From contig NZ_JANHJQ010000018.1 in assembly GCF_024609785.1 (NCBI RefSeq), positions 1 to 64,000 of the forward strand: a DNA stretch of 64,000 nt, read 5' to 3'. Origin of the DNA: Pseudalkalibacillus decolorationis (GTDB taxonomy: Bacteria; Bacillota; Bacilli; Bacillales; Fictibacillaceae). The notes under the pieces are model-generated. The model did no database searches. It was not told where the DNA came from and saw only the letters and a list, made by a program, of their open reading frames with translations. Position 1 is the first letter of the stretch. Each line of letters begins with the position of its first letter. The position numbers and the translations under genes are program-made. Below are positions 36,693 through 46,027 of this stretch, piece by piece.

Positions 36693-37121
36693 TCAATCTT
36701 TAAAATACTGGTTAAACGGATGATTTGGAGCAGGAGGTCTTCCAGGATGCTTAGACGATTGAAATTGTTGCAGCAACTCTTGTATGCCGCTTATAGCAGT
36801 ACTAAATTGTGAAACATATTCACGTACCTCGTTTATATCCATGTTCTTGATCATTGATAACACTTCACCTACTGAAAGATCGGTCACGTTATTGCTTTTC
36901 TTTTTTTGCTGTGTTGAAGATTTTGAAGAAATACCTATCTTTCGCTCTCGCTCTTTATATGAATTCCATTGCTCATGTTCTTCTCCAAGTAAATTCCATT
37001 CAGTAAAAACATCCTGCCAGGTTTGATTCCCACTCTTAACATGATCGATTAATCCAGGGTGTGAGCGAACAAACATCTTGAATTCTTCGACCCTTTTGTT
37101 TTGTTTCGCTTGCTTACTCAC
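36693..37121 (-). CDS. ylbD: YlbD family putative spore coat protein
   Basis: 142 residues from the GTG at 37121, preceded by GGGAGGAAG; upstream in-frame ATGs would overlap this site. It starts MSKQAKQNKRVEEFKMFV and continues HPGLIDHVKSGNQTWQDVFTEW, the family core, with a Ser/Lys-rich middle and a Gln/Pro-rich tail. YlbD is annotated as a coat protein in Bacillus; nothing here tests that. Confidence 0.88.
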   Translation of the reverse strand: MSKQAKQNKRVEEFKMFVRSHPGLIDHVKSGNQTWQDVFTEWNLLGEEHEQWNSYKERERKIGISSKSSTQQKKKSNNVTDLSVGEVLSMIKNMDINEVREYVSQFSTAISGIQELLQQFQSSKHPGRPPAPNHPFNQYFKD

Positions 37122-37267
37122 GATACTTCCTCCCATTACGTTCAACCTATACCTACAGTATATAGTACAACGCAAACCAGTAGAAGGTTCGCCTATTTTC
37201 TTGTTGCACAAATTAAATTTAAATTGTTACACTTAATTAGGGTTTAAAAAAAGAGAGGAATTAATAA

Positions 37268-37771
37268 ATGATGGATTTGAATGATAAGTTATTAGATGAT
37301 TTTAAGCAACTTATTACAAACGCGACAGAGGAGGAATCACTTGTATTAGCACAAGTAGTTCAAGGGATTCGGCAAAAGCGTGAAGGAAAATACCGTACTT
37401 ATATTATGAGCTTTATGCAATCAACGACAAAGCATGAGGGTGATGAATTGCTCATGACGATCCCTTTGCACCCTATCTTACATAATTCCGTAGAGATTGT
37501 TCACGGAGGGCTTAGCGCTACTCTTGCAGATACCGCAATGGGGACTTTAGTGAATGAACGAATTCTTGACACACAAGTTGCCGTAACCTCCGAAATAAAG
37601 ATGAATTATACCGCTCCTGGAGTTGGTAATTTCTTAACATGCAGTGCATCCATCTTACACCTTGGCAGCAAGACATCTGTAACAGAAGCGAAAATTTATA
37701 ATGACGAAGGAGTCCTTGTTGCTGTTGCAACAGGAAGCTTTTTTATTATCAAGCGCCCGAAAAGAACGTAA
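37268..37771 (+). CDS. PaaI-type hotdog-fold thioesterase
   Basis: 167 residues. The hotdog core VEIVHGGLSATLADTAMGTL (about 78-97) carries the HGG and DTAMG elements used by PaaI-family acyl-CoA thioesterases. Substrate unknown. A GAGAGG site lies 10 nt upstream of the first of two adjacent ATGs. It stands alone on the plus strand between ylbD and ylbC, and has its own terminator. Confidence 0.85.
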   Translation: MMDLNDKLLDDFKQLITNATEEESLVLAQVVQGIRQKREGKYRTYIMSFMQSTTKHEGDELLMTIPLHPILHNSVEIVHGGLSATLADTAMGTLVNERILDTQVAVTSEIKMNYTAPGVGNFLTCSASILHLGSKTSVTEAKIYNDEGVLVAVATGSFFIIKRPKRT

Positions 37772-37804
37772 AAAGAATGGCTTATTTAAAAGCCATTCCT
37801 TTTA
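37771..37804. terminator. Bidirectional terminator, thioesterase gene and ylbC
   Basis: AAAAGAATGGCTT pairs with AAGCCATTCCTTTT (6-nt loop) immediately after the thioesterase stop and just before the end of convergent ylbC. Confidence 0.85.
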
Positions 37805-37805
37805 C

Positions 37806-38846
37806 TCACCAAGGTACAAGAAAGTTCTGTGTATAGTATTTCTCATAGACACCAACACCCAGATGTGTATATTCATCGCTTAACATTGTTTTTCTATGTC
37901 CTTCACTATTCAACCAACCCATAACAGCAGCGATGCCATCAATATAATTGGCTGCTATGTTTTCTCCTGCTTTTACATATTTAATTTCTCTCGATTTCAA
38001 ACGATCTGACAACTGTCCTGAAACCGGTGAGGTGTGTGAAAAGTAATCTTCCACTTTCATTTCTTTACTATGCTGATAGGCTACTTCTGCTGTTTCATCG
38101 TGCCACTCAACTGGGGCTACACCATATCGTTCACGGATAACATTGGTTATCTCAAAAATCTGCAGCTCCTCAGCTGATTCAATTTCCTCCCATTCTTCAC
38201 GAGGTAATTCTGGTTGTTGCATGAGTTTACCACGATATTCAATCGAATATGGTCTTTGAAGTAGAAGTGTCTCAGGATTCAAGTACCGAATCGCTACCAG
38301 AGTCCCGGTGAATTTATCCAAATATAATTGTGCCCACAAATCATTTATCTTCACAAGAGGCCGGGTTTTCATTTCCTCAGTCGAAAGTTGAAATCGATAT
38401 TCGTTACCATTTATCTTCAGTGGTAATGATTTTTCTATTGATATTTCTTCCATAACCTTTTCTTGGCTTTGACCAATCTTAAAAGGAGAAACGTTTATAT
38501 TTTTCCCGAGGACAAAGGCAGTTACAACTTTACCTTTTTCAATTCCAAATTGGATATATTGATCACTGTTATCACCATAAATCCACCAATCAAAACTATA
38601 CTGACTAGGGTCAATTCGAGTGGGTTCACCAAGCTGTGCAAGAAGCTCTTCTTGACTCATTTCAAAGTAACGGGATATCCCTTCTTCTACCAATGGAGTG
38701 GATGAATCACCCTTGTTTTCTTCTTCATATTTCATTGGTTTCTGTTCTGTTTCTGTGTATTGAGGGAGCTTAATGAGATCGCCGTAAACGAGGCTTACAC
38801 CTAACAATAGCAAAACAAAAAAAACGACCAATCCTAGGCTTTTCAT
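37806..38846 (-). CDS. ylbC: CAP-domain protein YlbC
   Basis: Exported protein with a CAP/SCP domain of unknown activity. 346 residues from the ATG at 38846 after GGGGGAG: signal anchor (about 4-22), an acidic linker, a CAP-associated N-terminal domain (about 60-190, with two copies of the ISRYFEMSQEELLAQLGEP-like fold) and the C-terminal CAP domain with VAYQHSKEMKVEDYFSHTSP, AGENIA and GHRKTMLSDEYTHLGVG. MITE sequences fill the region just upstream of its start. Confidence 0.9.
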   Translation of the reverse strand: MKSLGLVVFFVLLLLGVSLVYGDLIKLPQYTETEQKPMKYEEENKGDSSTPLVEEGISRYFEMSQEELLAQLGEPTRIDPSQYSFDWWIYGDNSDQYIQFGIEKGKVVTAFVLGKNINVSPFKIGQSQEKVMEEISIEKSLPLKINGNEYRFQLSTEEMKTRPLVKINDLWAQLYLDKFTGTLVAIRYLNPETLLLQRPYSIEYRGKLMQQPELPREEWEEIESAEELQIFEITNVIRERYGVAPVEWHDETAEVAYQHSKEMKVEDYFSHTSPVSGQLSDRLKSREIKYVKAGENIAANYIDGIAAVMGWLNSEGHRKTMLSDEYTHLGVGVYEKYYTQNFLVPW

Positions 38847-38864
38847 TGAACTCCCCCTTACTGA

Positions 38865-38891
38865 CTTTTTTACCGGATTTTTTGAACAACC
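38865..38891. repeat. MITE right-end remnant before ylbC
   Basis: About 27 bp resembling the MITE right end (TTTTTACCGGA then TTTTTTGAACAACC), 19 bp upstream of the ylbC start, joined by TTTATAGT to the first full copy. Confidence 0.65.
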
Positions 38892-38899
38892 TTTATAGT

Positions 38900-39051
38900 G
38901 CGTGTTCAAAAAGGAGGATAAAAAGAGCCGAGAAGTTCGAGGCGCGAAAAGTCTCGAGGACCGGAACGTATGCTATTAATACGTGAGGACCGAAGAGACC
39001 GAGCAACGAAGAAATTCGACAGCTATTTTTACCGGACTTTTTGAACAACCT
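38900..39051. mobile_element. MITE, short form, tandem copy 1
   Basis: 152 bp running from GCGTGTTCAAAAAGGAGG to CCGGACTTTTTGAACAACCT. The ends are imperfect inverted repeats over about 28 bp. Interior palindromes include GAAGTTCGAGGC...GTCTCGAGG and ACGTATGCTATTAATACGT. No coding frame. By eye it is identical to the copy 159 bp downstream. Confidence 0.85.
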
Positions 39052-39058
39052 TTATCGT

Positions 39059-39210
39059 GCGTGTTCAAAAAGGAGGATAAAAAGAGCCGAGAAGTTCGAG
39101 GCGCGAAAAGTCTCGAGGACCGGAACGTATGCTATTAATACGTGAGGACCGAAGAGACCGAGCAACGAAGAAATTCGACAGCTATTTTTACCGGACTTTT
39201 TGAACAACCT
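39059..39210. mobile_element. MITE, short form, tandem copy 2
   Basis: Same 152-bp sequence as 38900-39051, separated by TTATCGT. Left and right flanks are TTTATCGT and TTTATATA. The two identical units look like a recent tandem duplication of element plus spacer. The rest of the ylbC-ylbA gap (39211-39490) is AT-rich; a TATAAT at 39447-39452 may belong to ylbA, without a clear -35. Confidence 0.85.
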
Positions 39211-39490
39211 TTATATATATTTATATTAACTTTACAGGAACACTAGGCACTTGTCCATTAAGGCCTTGTATAAAGAACCTTATAATAGTGTATTAAACTA
39301 TTTTATCCCTAATGCATTTATGTTCCATTAACAAAGGATGTTTATTCGTCGTTTAGTCTGACCATTTTGGTACATTTGTTGTAGAATCACAACTTTTTAT
39401 CCTTTTCAAACTGTGAAAGATTGCATCTTGTCCGAATTAATACTATTATAATGAAGGAAAGAACATAAGAACGATGTGGAGGGTTTTACC

Positions 39491-39853
39491 ATGAAATTTG
39501 AAGAAATTAAATTATCAGGCAAAGTTCTAAATTTTGAGTTTTTAGAACATCTAATGGACGAAGTAGGCTTAATCCGAGCTGGACAGTGGGATTATGACCG
39601 GATTACATATGATTATAAATTCGAAAATATGGATAATGGAGAGATTTATTACCTACGTGTGCCCTGCTATGCTGTGGAAGGTGAAGTGGAAACACCCCAT
39701 GCACTCATTAAAATTATGGAACCATACTTAGGAAAACACTATTATCCCCATGGTGTTGAATACGATGAAGAATTTCCTAAAAGCATCGTAAATACATGTA
39801 AAAAGATCCTTAACCAATTAAAAGAAAACATTGAAAAACATCAATCTGCTTAA
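39491..39853 (+). CDS. ylbA: YugN-like family protein YlbA
   Basis: 120-residue cytoplasmic protein, the same length as B. subtilis YlbA as I recall. ATG at 39491, 10 nt after GGAGG. Family-like segments: LMDEVGLIRAGQWDYDRITYD, YYLRVPCYAVEGEVE and GKHYYPHGVEYDEEFP. Function unknown. Divergent from ylbC, convergent with ctaG. The CBS-domain gene ylbB, found next to ylbA in B. subtilis, is absent. Confidence 0.82.
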   Translation: MKFEEIKLSGKVLNFEFLEHLMDEVGLIRAGQWDYDRITYDYKFENMDNGEIYYLRVPCYAVEGEVETPHALIKIMEPYLGKHYYPHGVEYDEEFPKSIVNTCKKILNQLKENIEKHQSA

Positions 39854-39870
39854 AAACATGGAAATAGCAT

Positions 39871-39905
39871 AAAAAGCGCTTGGATACTTTATCCAAGCGC
39901 TTTTT
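39871..39905. terminator. Bidirectional terminator between ylbA and ctaG
   Basis: A 16-bp perfect stem (AAAAAGCGCTTGGATA / TATCCAAGCGCTTTTT, 3-nt loop) between convergent genes, with T-runs on both strands. Confidence 0.93.
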
Positions 39906-39924
39906 ACACATTATGAAGGTTCTG

Positions 39925-40785
39925 CTATTCATTCAACGATAATCTAGTTCTCGCTTCTTGAATTATTTTCTCTTCTTCTTCCTTGTCTTTCGTACGCTCT
40001 TTTCGGACCCACCGAATAAGAATATAAAGAAGAATCCCTCCATAGATGATTTCCTGAGCAATTTTCATGATGACCCCACCAGCTTGTTGGTCATCCAATG
40101 GTGCCAAAAATTCAAATATCCTTGGAGCATTCATGTATGTTTCATAAATGATCGTGTCAGCAAAAATAATCAATGCACATGCTGGGGTTAAGAGCACTCC
40201 ATCAGCAAAGATGTACCCTACCTTCTGTAAATCTGACAGTCGTTCCTCTTCTGATAATGGTGCAATAACGGGCCACCACATAAATACAGAACTTACTAGG
40301 AGGACTACATGATATACCTCGTGTAACAACATTTGCTCCATCATTGTATCAAAAATGAAAGGTAAGTGATAAAACGAGATTAACCCATTAAATAGAACCA
40401 ATGCAATCAGAGGATGTGTAAAAAAATGAAACGGTCGTTTAACAAATTTGATGCTAAGTATCTTCCGAAATAGATCTTTAGGCAGACCAATCAATAATAA
40501 TGGTGGCATTATAAAGTATAAAAGACTCATCTGTATCATATGAGCAGTGAATGAATAATGATGACCTACTATGGCTAAAGGGCTCCCTTTAGCAAAAAAG
40601 AAACAGAGTACCGCAACCGTAAACCATATTTTTTGTAATTTGGTGACCTGTTCTTTAACTGGACCATTCGTTGTGTAAAAGAAATATATGCCAAGAATCG
40701 CGACTGAGAGTATAAGTACAAATGGATTCCAAAGTGTTGTTAACCCTAAGTCACTTAAAGTTCCAACTTCATGATGACCGTGCAT
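39925..40785 (-). CDS. ctaG: Cytochrome caa3 oxidase assembly factor CtaG
   Basis: Polytopic membrane protein needed to make active caa3 oxidase in B. subtilis, unrelated to the mitochondrial-type CtaG/Cox11. ATG at 40785, 7 nt after GGAGG; 286 residues with seven helices and the family segments YSFTAHMIQMSLLYFIMPPLLL and LHEVYHVVLLVSSVFMWWPV. A long hairpin separates it from ctaF. Confidence 0.93.
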   Translation of the reverse strand: MHGHHEVGTLSDLGLTTLWNPFVLILSVAILGIYFFYTTNGPVKEQVTKLQKIWFTVAVLCFFFAKGSPLAIVGHHYSFTAHMIQMSLLYFIMPPLLLIGLPKDLFRKILSIKFVKRPFHFFTHPLIALVLFNGLISFYHLPFIFDTMMEQMLLHEVYHVVLLVSSVFMWWPVIAPLSEEERLSDLQKVGYIFADGVLLTPACALIIFADTIIYETYMNAPRIFEFLAPLDDQQAGGVIMKIAQEIIYGGILLYILIRWVRKERTKDKEEEEKIIQEARTRLSLNE

Positions 40786-40890
40786 ATACAACCCTCCCTT
40801 TCCTAGATTTTGACCTCGTCTTATATACTACCAAAAAAGTAAAGTTGTATAAGGTACAAGTCCAACAAAATTGTGAAAATGGATTTAAAA

Positions 40891-40950
40891 GACTGACTTG
40901 AAAGGAGTAAAGCACCCTCTAATAAGAGTGCTTTACCTTTTCAGTCAGTC
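40891..40950 (-). terminator. Long hairpin between ctaF and ctaG
   Basis: About 24 paired bases per arm: GACTGACTTGAAAGG-AGTAAAGCAC against GTGCTTTAC-CTTTTCAGTCAGTC, with a short loop. On the minus strand it is followed by TTTTAAATCC, so it may terminate part of the cta transcripts before ctaG. Confidence 0.75.
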
Positions 40951-40962
40951 CATGTTTCTTGC

Positions 40963-41295
40963 TTACCAGATAAGCCCTATTAATGTTCCTACCGTTAATG
41001 CCGCGATAAATAATCCGCTGGCAATGCCCCACATTGGAAACTCATGTCCTTTGTGTCCAAGGTGCATCCAGATATATAACTGGAAAAATACCTGTACACA
41101 CGCAAGTACGATAATGAAAAGAATTGCAACAGTATCTGATATCGCATCACTCATAATCGAAGCAAATGATAGTATCGTTAGCAAAATCATCATTACGAAG
41201 GATACATTATGTTGTCTGCGTTCTTGTTTTAACTTAATTTTTTTCTGTAAGGATGAGTGGCGATGGACAGAGTTTGTGTGCTCGTTTCCAGCCAT
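40963..41295 (-). CDS. ctaF: Cytochrome caa3 oxidase subunit IV
   Basis: Small accessory subunit of caa3 oxidase. 110 residues with three helices (about 28-45, 48-70, 88-108) and the family motif YIWMHLGHKGHEFP in the second loop. Starts 3 bp after ctaE. Confidence 0.95.
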   Translation of the reverse strand: MAGNEHTNSVHRHSSLQKKIKLKQERRQHNVSFVMMILLTILSFASIMSDAISDTVAILFIIVLACVQVFFQLYIWMHLGHKGHEFPMWGIASGLFIAALTVGTLIGLIW

Positions 41296-41298
41296 CTG

Positions 41299-41919
41299 TT
41301 ACCCCACCTTTCCTAATAAGTATACGACAGTAAAGATAAATACCCACACTACATCTACAAAGTGCCAATAAAGTGCAAAGAGATAATACTTCGGTGAATT
41401 GTATAGAGTCAAGCCACGGCCACTATTTCTAATTAGGAGTGTAGAAAGCCATAAACAACCGAATAGTACGTGTCCCCCGTGAAATCCAACCAACGTATAG
41501 AAGGCGGATCCAAATGCACCGGATGTAAACGTATGCCCTTCATGGACATAATGGATAAACTCATAAATTTCTAACCCAAGGAAAGAGAGACCAAGTAATA
41601 AAGTTACAAACAGCCATCCCCGCATTGCTTTTACACGGTTTTCCTTTAAGGCTAATACAGCATAGACACTCGTTAAACTACTTGTTAATAGGATAATCGT
41701 TGCAGCAAAAACCATTGGCAACTGGAAGATTTCAGATGCTTCTGGTCCTTTTCCAAACGAGTTACGTAGTCCGAGATAAGTTCCAAACAATGTTGCAAAT
41801 AGTACGGTTTCACCGCCTAAAAACAGCCAGAACCCTAAAAACTTATTCTTACCTTCTAGAGTTGCTTTCTCAGGGGATTCAGGGAAGTTTTGGTCGGTTA
41901 AGCGTTCGCCTACATTCAT
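41299..41919 (-). CDS. ctaE: Cytochrome caa3 oxidase subunit III
   Basis: Core membrane subunit III, 206 residues, five predicted helices, as in Bacillus caa3 oxidases. Motifs: FLGFWLFLGGETVLFATLF, YTLVGFHGGHVLFG and YWHFVDVVWVFIFTVVYL. Its start overlaps the ctaD stop by 1 bp. Confidence 0.96.
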   Translation of the reverse strand: MNVGERLTDQNFPESPEKATLEGKNKFLGFWLFLGGETVLFATLFGTYLGLRNSFGKGPEASEIFQLPMVFAATIILLTSSLTSVYAVLALKENRVKAMRGWLFVTLLLGLSFLGLEIYEFIHYVHEGHTFTSGAFGSAFYTLVGFHGGHVLFGCLWLSTLLIRNSGRGLTLYNSPKYYLFALYWHFVDVVWVFIFTVVYLLGKVG

Positions 41920-43778
41920 TATAGGTCAGCCCCCTTATCCTCTTTTGGTAGATCCTTTTTATGAATATGATAACCATGGTCATCAATCCAAGAACGAAGG
42001 AACATACAAACAAGTCCAATTCCAAGTCCAACAATAATGGCGACTAATGCAAGTGCCCCACCTTTGTTGAAGTAAATAAATCCAAATCCTGCAATAAAGA
42101 ACCCCAGTGACATGATAAACGGAAGAATCGAGTTGTTTGGCATATGAATGTCACCGACAGGCTCTGCTGGTGTCATCTTTTTGTTTCCAGCCATTTTCTC
42201 AATCCATAGTGCATCTAATCCACGAACAAGTGGCGTTTGTAAGAAATTATAGTGAGGAGTTGGGTTTGGAATCGCCCACTCAAGTGTACGTCCATCCCAA
42301 GGGTCTCCACTCACCATCTTACCCTTTGCATGAGTGATAATTATGTTATACACAAACAGAATCGTACCAATTGTCATAAAAAATGCACCGATTGTACTGA
42401 TAAAGTTCATTGATCCCAGTCCGAATCCTTCAGGGTACGTGAAGTAACGACGAGGCATTCCCATAAGGCCAAGGAAATGCTGCGGGAAAAACGTTAAATG
42501 GAAACCAATAAAGAATGTCCAGAAGTTCCATTTTCCAATCGTTTCGTTAAGCATCTTTCCGAACATTCGAGGGTACCAGTAATAAAGTCCAGCAAATAAC
42601 CCAAGTACTAAACCACCTACAATGACATAGTGGAAGTGAGCAACAACGAAATAGCTGTCATGATATTGATAGTCAGCAGGAGCTGCAGCGAGCATAACTC
42701 CCGTTACTCCCCCCATAACGAATGTTGGAATAAACCCAACTGCGAATAAGTTAGCAGTTGTGAAACGTATCTGACCGCCCCACAATGTAAATACCCAGTT
42801 AAAGATCTTAACACCAGTAGGTATTGCAATCGCCATTGTTGCAACCGCAAAAATTGAGTTCGCAACAGGTCCTAGTCCAACTGTAAACATGTGGTGAGCC
42901 CACACCATAAATCCAAGGAATCCGATTAACACAGTTGCAAAGACCATTGCGCTGTATCCAAATAAACGCTTCTTTGAAAAAGTAGACACAACCTCCGAAA
43001 TGATACCGAAAGCTGGCAAAATAAGAATGTATACTTCAGGGTGACCGAAAATCCAGAAAATATGTTCCCAAATGATAGGATTTCCTCCCATACTTGCATC
43101 AAAGAAATTCGCCTCAAATACTCGGTCAAACATCAATAAGAAAAATCCGATTGTCAGGGCTGGGAATGCAAACAGGATCAGTCCAGATGTAATGAATGCT
43201 GTCCAAGTAAATAATGGCATACGCATAAAGGTCATACCAGGAGCTCTCATATTTATGATCGTGACTAGGAAGTTAATACCACCTATTAACGTCCCGGCAC
43301 CCGCTATTTGAAGTCCTAATACGTAAAAATCCAGACCGCTTCCACTTGATGTTGTAGAAAGTGGCGCATATGCTGTCCAACCAGCATCTGGTGCTCCACC
43401 GAGGAACCAGCTTAAGTTCAGTAGAACCCCGCCAAAGAAGAACAACCAAAATCCAAGGGAGTTCAAAAATGGAAACGCTACGTCCCGGGCACCAATTTGT
43501 AATGGTACAACTGCATTCATAAATGCAAATATAATTGGCATTGCTGCCAGAAAGATCATGGTTGTCCCATGCATCGTCAAGACCTGGTTGTATAAGTCAC
43601 CAGTTAAAAACGTGTTTTCAGGTTTCATTAATTGAATACGAATTAAAAGTGCCTCTAATCCACCGATCAAAAAGAAAAATCCGCCGGATATGAGGTATAA
43701 AATCCCAATTTTCTTATGGTCGACTGTGGTTAGCCAATCCCATAGCGAGCTTTTATTCGCTGCATGTGCGTTACTCAC
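41919..43778 (-). CDS. ctaD: Cytochrome caa3 oxidase subunit I
   Basis: Catalytic subunit holding heme a and the heme a3-CuB centre; reduces oxygen and pumps protons. 619 residues, about 14 helices. Ligand motifs: MHGTTMIF (heme a His), IFGHPEVYILILPAFG (CuB His with the cross-linked Tyr), WAHHMFTVG (CuB His pair) and DSYFVVAHFHYVIVGG (heme a3 and heme a His). GGAGG-type site upstream of the ATG. Confidence 0.98.
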   Translation of the reverse strand: MSNAHAANKSSLWDWLTTVDHKKIGILYLISGGFFFLIGGLEALLIRIQLMKPENTFLTGDLYNQVLTMHGTTMIFLAAMPIIFAFMNAVVPLQIGARDVAFPFLNSLGFWLFFFGGVLLNLSWFLGGAPDAGWTAYAPLSTTSSGSGLDFYVLGLQIAGAGTLIGGINFLVTIINMRAPGMTFMRMPLFTWTAFITSGLILFAFPALTIGFFLLMFDRVFEANFFDASMGGNPIIWEHIFWIFGHPEVYILILPAFGIISEVVSTFSKKRLFGYSAMVFATVLIGFLGFMVWAHHMFTVGLGPVANSIFAVATMAIAIPTGVKIFNWVFTLWGGQIRFTTANLFAVGFIPTFVMGGVTGVMLAAAPADYQYHDSYFVVAHFHYVIVGGLVLGLFAGLYYWYPRMFGKMLNETIGKWNFWTFFIGFHLTFFPQHFLGLMGMPRRYFTYPEGFGLGSMNFISTIGAFFMTIGTILFVYNIIITHAKGKMVSGDPWDGRTLEWAIPNPTPHYNFLQTPLVRGLDALWIEKMAGNKKMTPAEPVGDIHMPNNSILPFIMSLGFFIAGFGFIYFNKGGALALVAIIVGLGIGLVCMFLRSWIDDHGYHIHKKDLPKEDKGADL

Positions 43779-43814
43779 GGTAGTACCTCCTTTTTAAAGC
43801 GATTGGAACCACGC

Positions 43815-44864
43815 TTACTTAGCGGTCTCGAGCCCCAATAGATAGTCTGAAAGTGCATCTAATTGTGCATCATCAAAGTTGAAATCCGGCATATTGTTAC
43901 CAGGCTTAACATCGTGTGGATTGTTAATCCATTTCATGATGTTCTCTTTGTTGTGATCAAGTATTCCTGCAACCTTTTCATTGTCTCCAAAACCGGTTAA
44001 AGCAGGTCCAACTTTCCCACCTTTATCACCTACTGCGTGACATTGTAAACAGTTGTTTTCGAAAATCTTCTGTCCTTCAGAAACATCAGAAGATGCATCG
44101 GCAAACTTAACCGTTTTCATACTTTCGACCCATGCATCAAATTTTTCTTGTGAAACGACCTTTACTTGAAAGTACATTAATGCGTGTGCATCGCCACAAA
44201 GTTCAGCACAAGCGCCTTGGAACGTTCCAATTTCTTCTGGATGTAACCACATTTTATTTACAAGCTTATCTCCAGGATTTGTATCCATTTTTCCTGAAAT
44301 GGATGGAATCCAGAATGAGTGGATGACATCAGCAGAACTTAATTCGACGTTCGTTCGTGTATCAACAGGCAAGTACAATTCCTGTGCCGTCACAACACCA
44401 AGTTCCGGATATTCGAACTCCCACCAAAACTGGTGCGCAGTAACCTTCACCGTCATAGGGGCATCTTTCTTAGCTTCCTCCCCTTCTTCACCAGAAGCAG
44501 CCTTTTCAGTGACTGCAAGATCAAATGTTGTCATTACAGTCGGAACTGCAAGAATAATAAGCAACACAATCGGAATCCCAGTCCAAAGTAATTCTAGCAT
44601 GTGATTTCCTTCAACCTGTTCGGGAATCGAGTCATCACCCTTACGCTTTCTAAACTTAATCAAGACATACGTGAAAAGTAAAAAGACAATTACGAGTACA
44701 ACAACCATTACTACCAGACTTAGGATCATTAGGTCATATGCTGCCTCTGCTCCTTTACCCTGTGGTTGCAGTGCGGACATCTGTGGGTTTCCGCAGCCCA
44801 TTAAACCAAGCAACATTAGTCCGAAAATCGGAACAATGCGCCCGAGTCGTAGCCATCGTTTCAT
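43815..44864 (-). CDS. ctaC: Cytochrome caa3 oxidase subunit II with cytochrome c domain
   Basis: Electron-entry subunit. 349 residues from the ATG at 44864; the upstream site GTGAGG is weak and 11 nt away, so the start is less certain. Lipobox LMGC (Cys about 25), two helices, the cupredoxin domain with CuA ligands GACAELCGDAHALMYF, and a C-terminal cytochrome c domain with the heme site CLQCHAVG and Met in NMPDF. The fused cytochrome c identifies the oxidase as caa3 rather than aa3. Confidence 0.97.
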   Translation of the reverse strand: MKRWLRLGRIVPIFGLMLLGLMGCGNPQMSALQPQGKGAEAAYDLMILSLVVMVVVLVIVFLLFTYVLIKFRKRKGDDSIPEQVEGNHMLELLWTGIPIVLLIILAVPTVMTTFDLAVTEKAASGEEGEEAKKDAPMTVKVTAHQFWWEFEYPELGVVTAQELYLPVDTRTNVELSSADVIHSFWIPSISGKMDTNPGDKLVNKMWLHPEEIGTFQGACAELCGDAHALMYFQVKVVSQEKFDAWVESMKTVKFADASSDVSEGQKIFENNCLQCHAVGDKGGKVGPALTGFGDNEKVAGILDHNKENIMKWINNPHDVKPGNNMPDFNFDDAQLDALSDYLLGLETAK

Positions 44865-44968
44865 GAGTAAATCAAACCTCACTTTCTCTGTTGTGATAAT
44901 AAACAAATAGAACAAATAGAACAAAAAATACTATGTAACCGGTAACTCATATTAAGATCATAACCTAT

Positions 44969-45009
44969 GTGTCAGGAGTCCCACCACAGTTGGTGAACGT
45001 TCCTGACAC
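44969..45009. repeat. Hairpin between ctaB and ctaC
   Basis: GTGTCAGGA pairs with TCCTGACAC around an inner CACCA-CAGT-TGGTG. There is no T-run after it on the minus strand. A structure here could affect how much ctaB transcript reads on into ctaC, but it also resembles a common AGTGTCAGG-type Bacillus repeat (compare 21734-21801). Confidence 0.65.
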
Positions 45010-45030
45010 TTATAGATTAATCTATATAAG

Positions 45031-45972
45031 TCAACCCCGATTGACGATGATCATCACGATAAACATGATAGTCAAGTAATTCAGAGAGTAAACAAACATT
45101 AGACGAGCCCATTTGATATCATTTTTCATAAAGAATCCTGCGATACCAAGTGCAAGCCATCCTAACCCAAGAATTGCAGCGACTACTAAGTATACCATAC
45201 CAAAATGATATAAATATAAACTTACCGGAAGCAATGCTGCTACATAAATGACCATTTGTCGCTTTGTCATTTCAAAGCCTGATACAACCGGAAGCATTGG
45301 AATACCGGCTTTTCGGTACTCTTCGCATCGTTTCATAGCTAATGCCAAAAAGTGAGGCGGCTGCCATAAAAACATTATCAAGAACAAGTGCCATGCAGTG
45401 ATATGCAAATCTGGATCAATAGCTGCCCAGCCGATTAACGGAGGGATTGCTCCAGAAATTCCACCAATGACTGTGTTTATGGAGTGTGTGCGTTTTAACC
45501 ATAATGTATACACTACTACATAAACGAAGAGTCCTATTACACCAAGCAATGCGGCCATTAAGGAGGCGAACATTAATAGTAATGTTCCCAGCGCAGATAC
45601 AATGATTCCGACCCATAAGACCTGGTTCGAGTCAATCTTACCAGTTACTGTTGGACGTTCATTCGTTCTTTCCATCAAATGATCAATATCCCGATCGATG
45701 TAGTTGTTTAAACAGCATCCTCCAGCAATCACTAGAGCTGAGCCCAGCAATGTGAATAGTGCTGTTGGTATATTGGATAACAGACTTTGGTTTGAAAATT
45801 GAAGTGCAATCCAGAATCCAGCAAACACTGTAATCAAATTGGACATCACGATCCCCATCTTAGCAAGGGTTAGAAAGTCCTTCCAAGTACCAGAAGGGTT
45901 TGATTCGGACAACGGTCCAGGTTCCATCACTCTGCTTGATGCTTCATAAGTTGTCGTATTCGTTTTGCTCAT
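45031..45972 (-). CDS. ctaB: Protoheme IX farnesyltransferase (heme O synthase)
   Basis: UbiA-family membrane enzyme that farnesylates heme B to heme O. 313 residues, about nine helices. Prenyl-diphosphate binding motif [19 protein letters not shown] (about 88-106) and the second Asp region [24 protein letters not shown]. First gene of the cta operon. Heme O then goes to CtaA, encoded divergently. Confidence 0.97.
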   Translation of the reverse strand: MSKTNTTTYEASSRVMEPGPLSESNPSGTWKDFLTLAKMGIVMSNLITVFAGFWIALQFSNQSLLSNIPTALFTLLGSALVIAGGCCLNNYIDRDIDHLMERTNERPTVTGKIDSNQVLWVGIIVSALGTLLLMFASLMAALLGVIGLFVYVVVYTLWLKRTHSINTVIGGISGAIPPLIGWAAIDPDLHITAWHLFLIMFLWQPPHFLALAMKRCEEYRKAGIPMLPVVSGFEMTKRQMVIYVAALLPVSLYLYHFGMVYLVVAAILGLGWLALGIAGFFMKNDIKWARLMFVYSLNYLTIMFIVMIIVNRG

Positions 45973-46027
45973 GCTTCCACCTCCTTTTGCTTAGTGCTAG
46001 TTTTCATATCAGTTCTGTTACAAAATA

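Noticed and set aside
40898-41371. A 157-codon plus-strand frame antisense to ctaF
   Set aside because: It overlaps ctaF and the ctaE end, starts inside the ctaF-ctaG hairpin and its translation resembles no protein; ctaF is certain.
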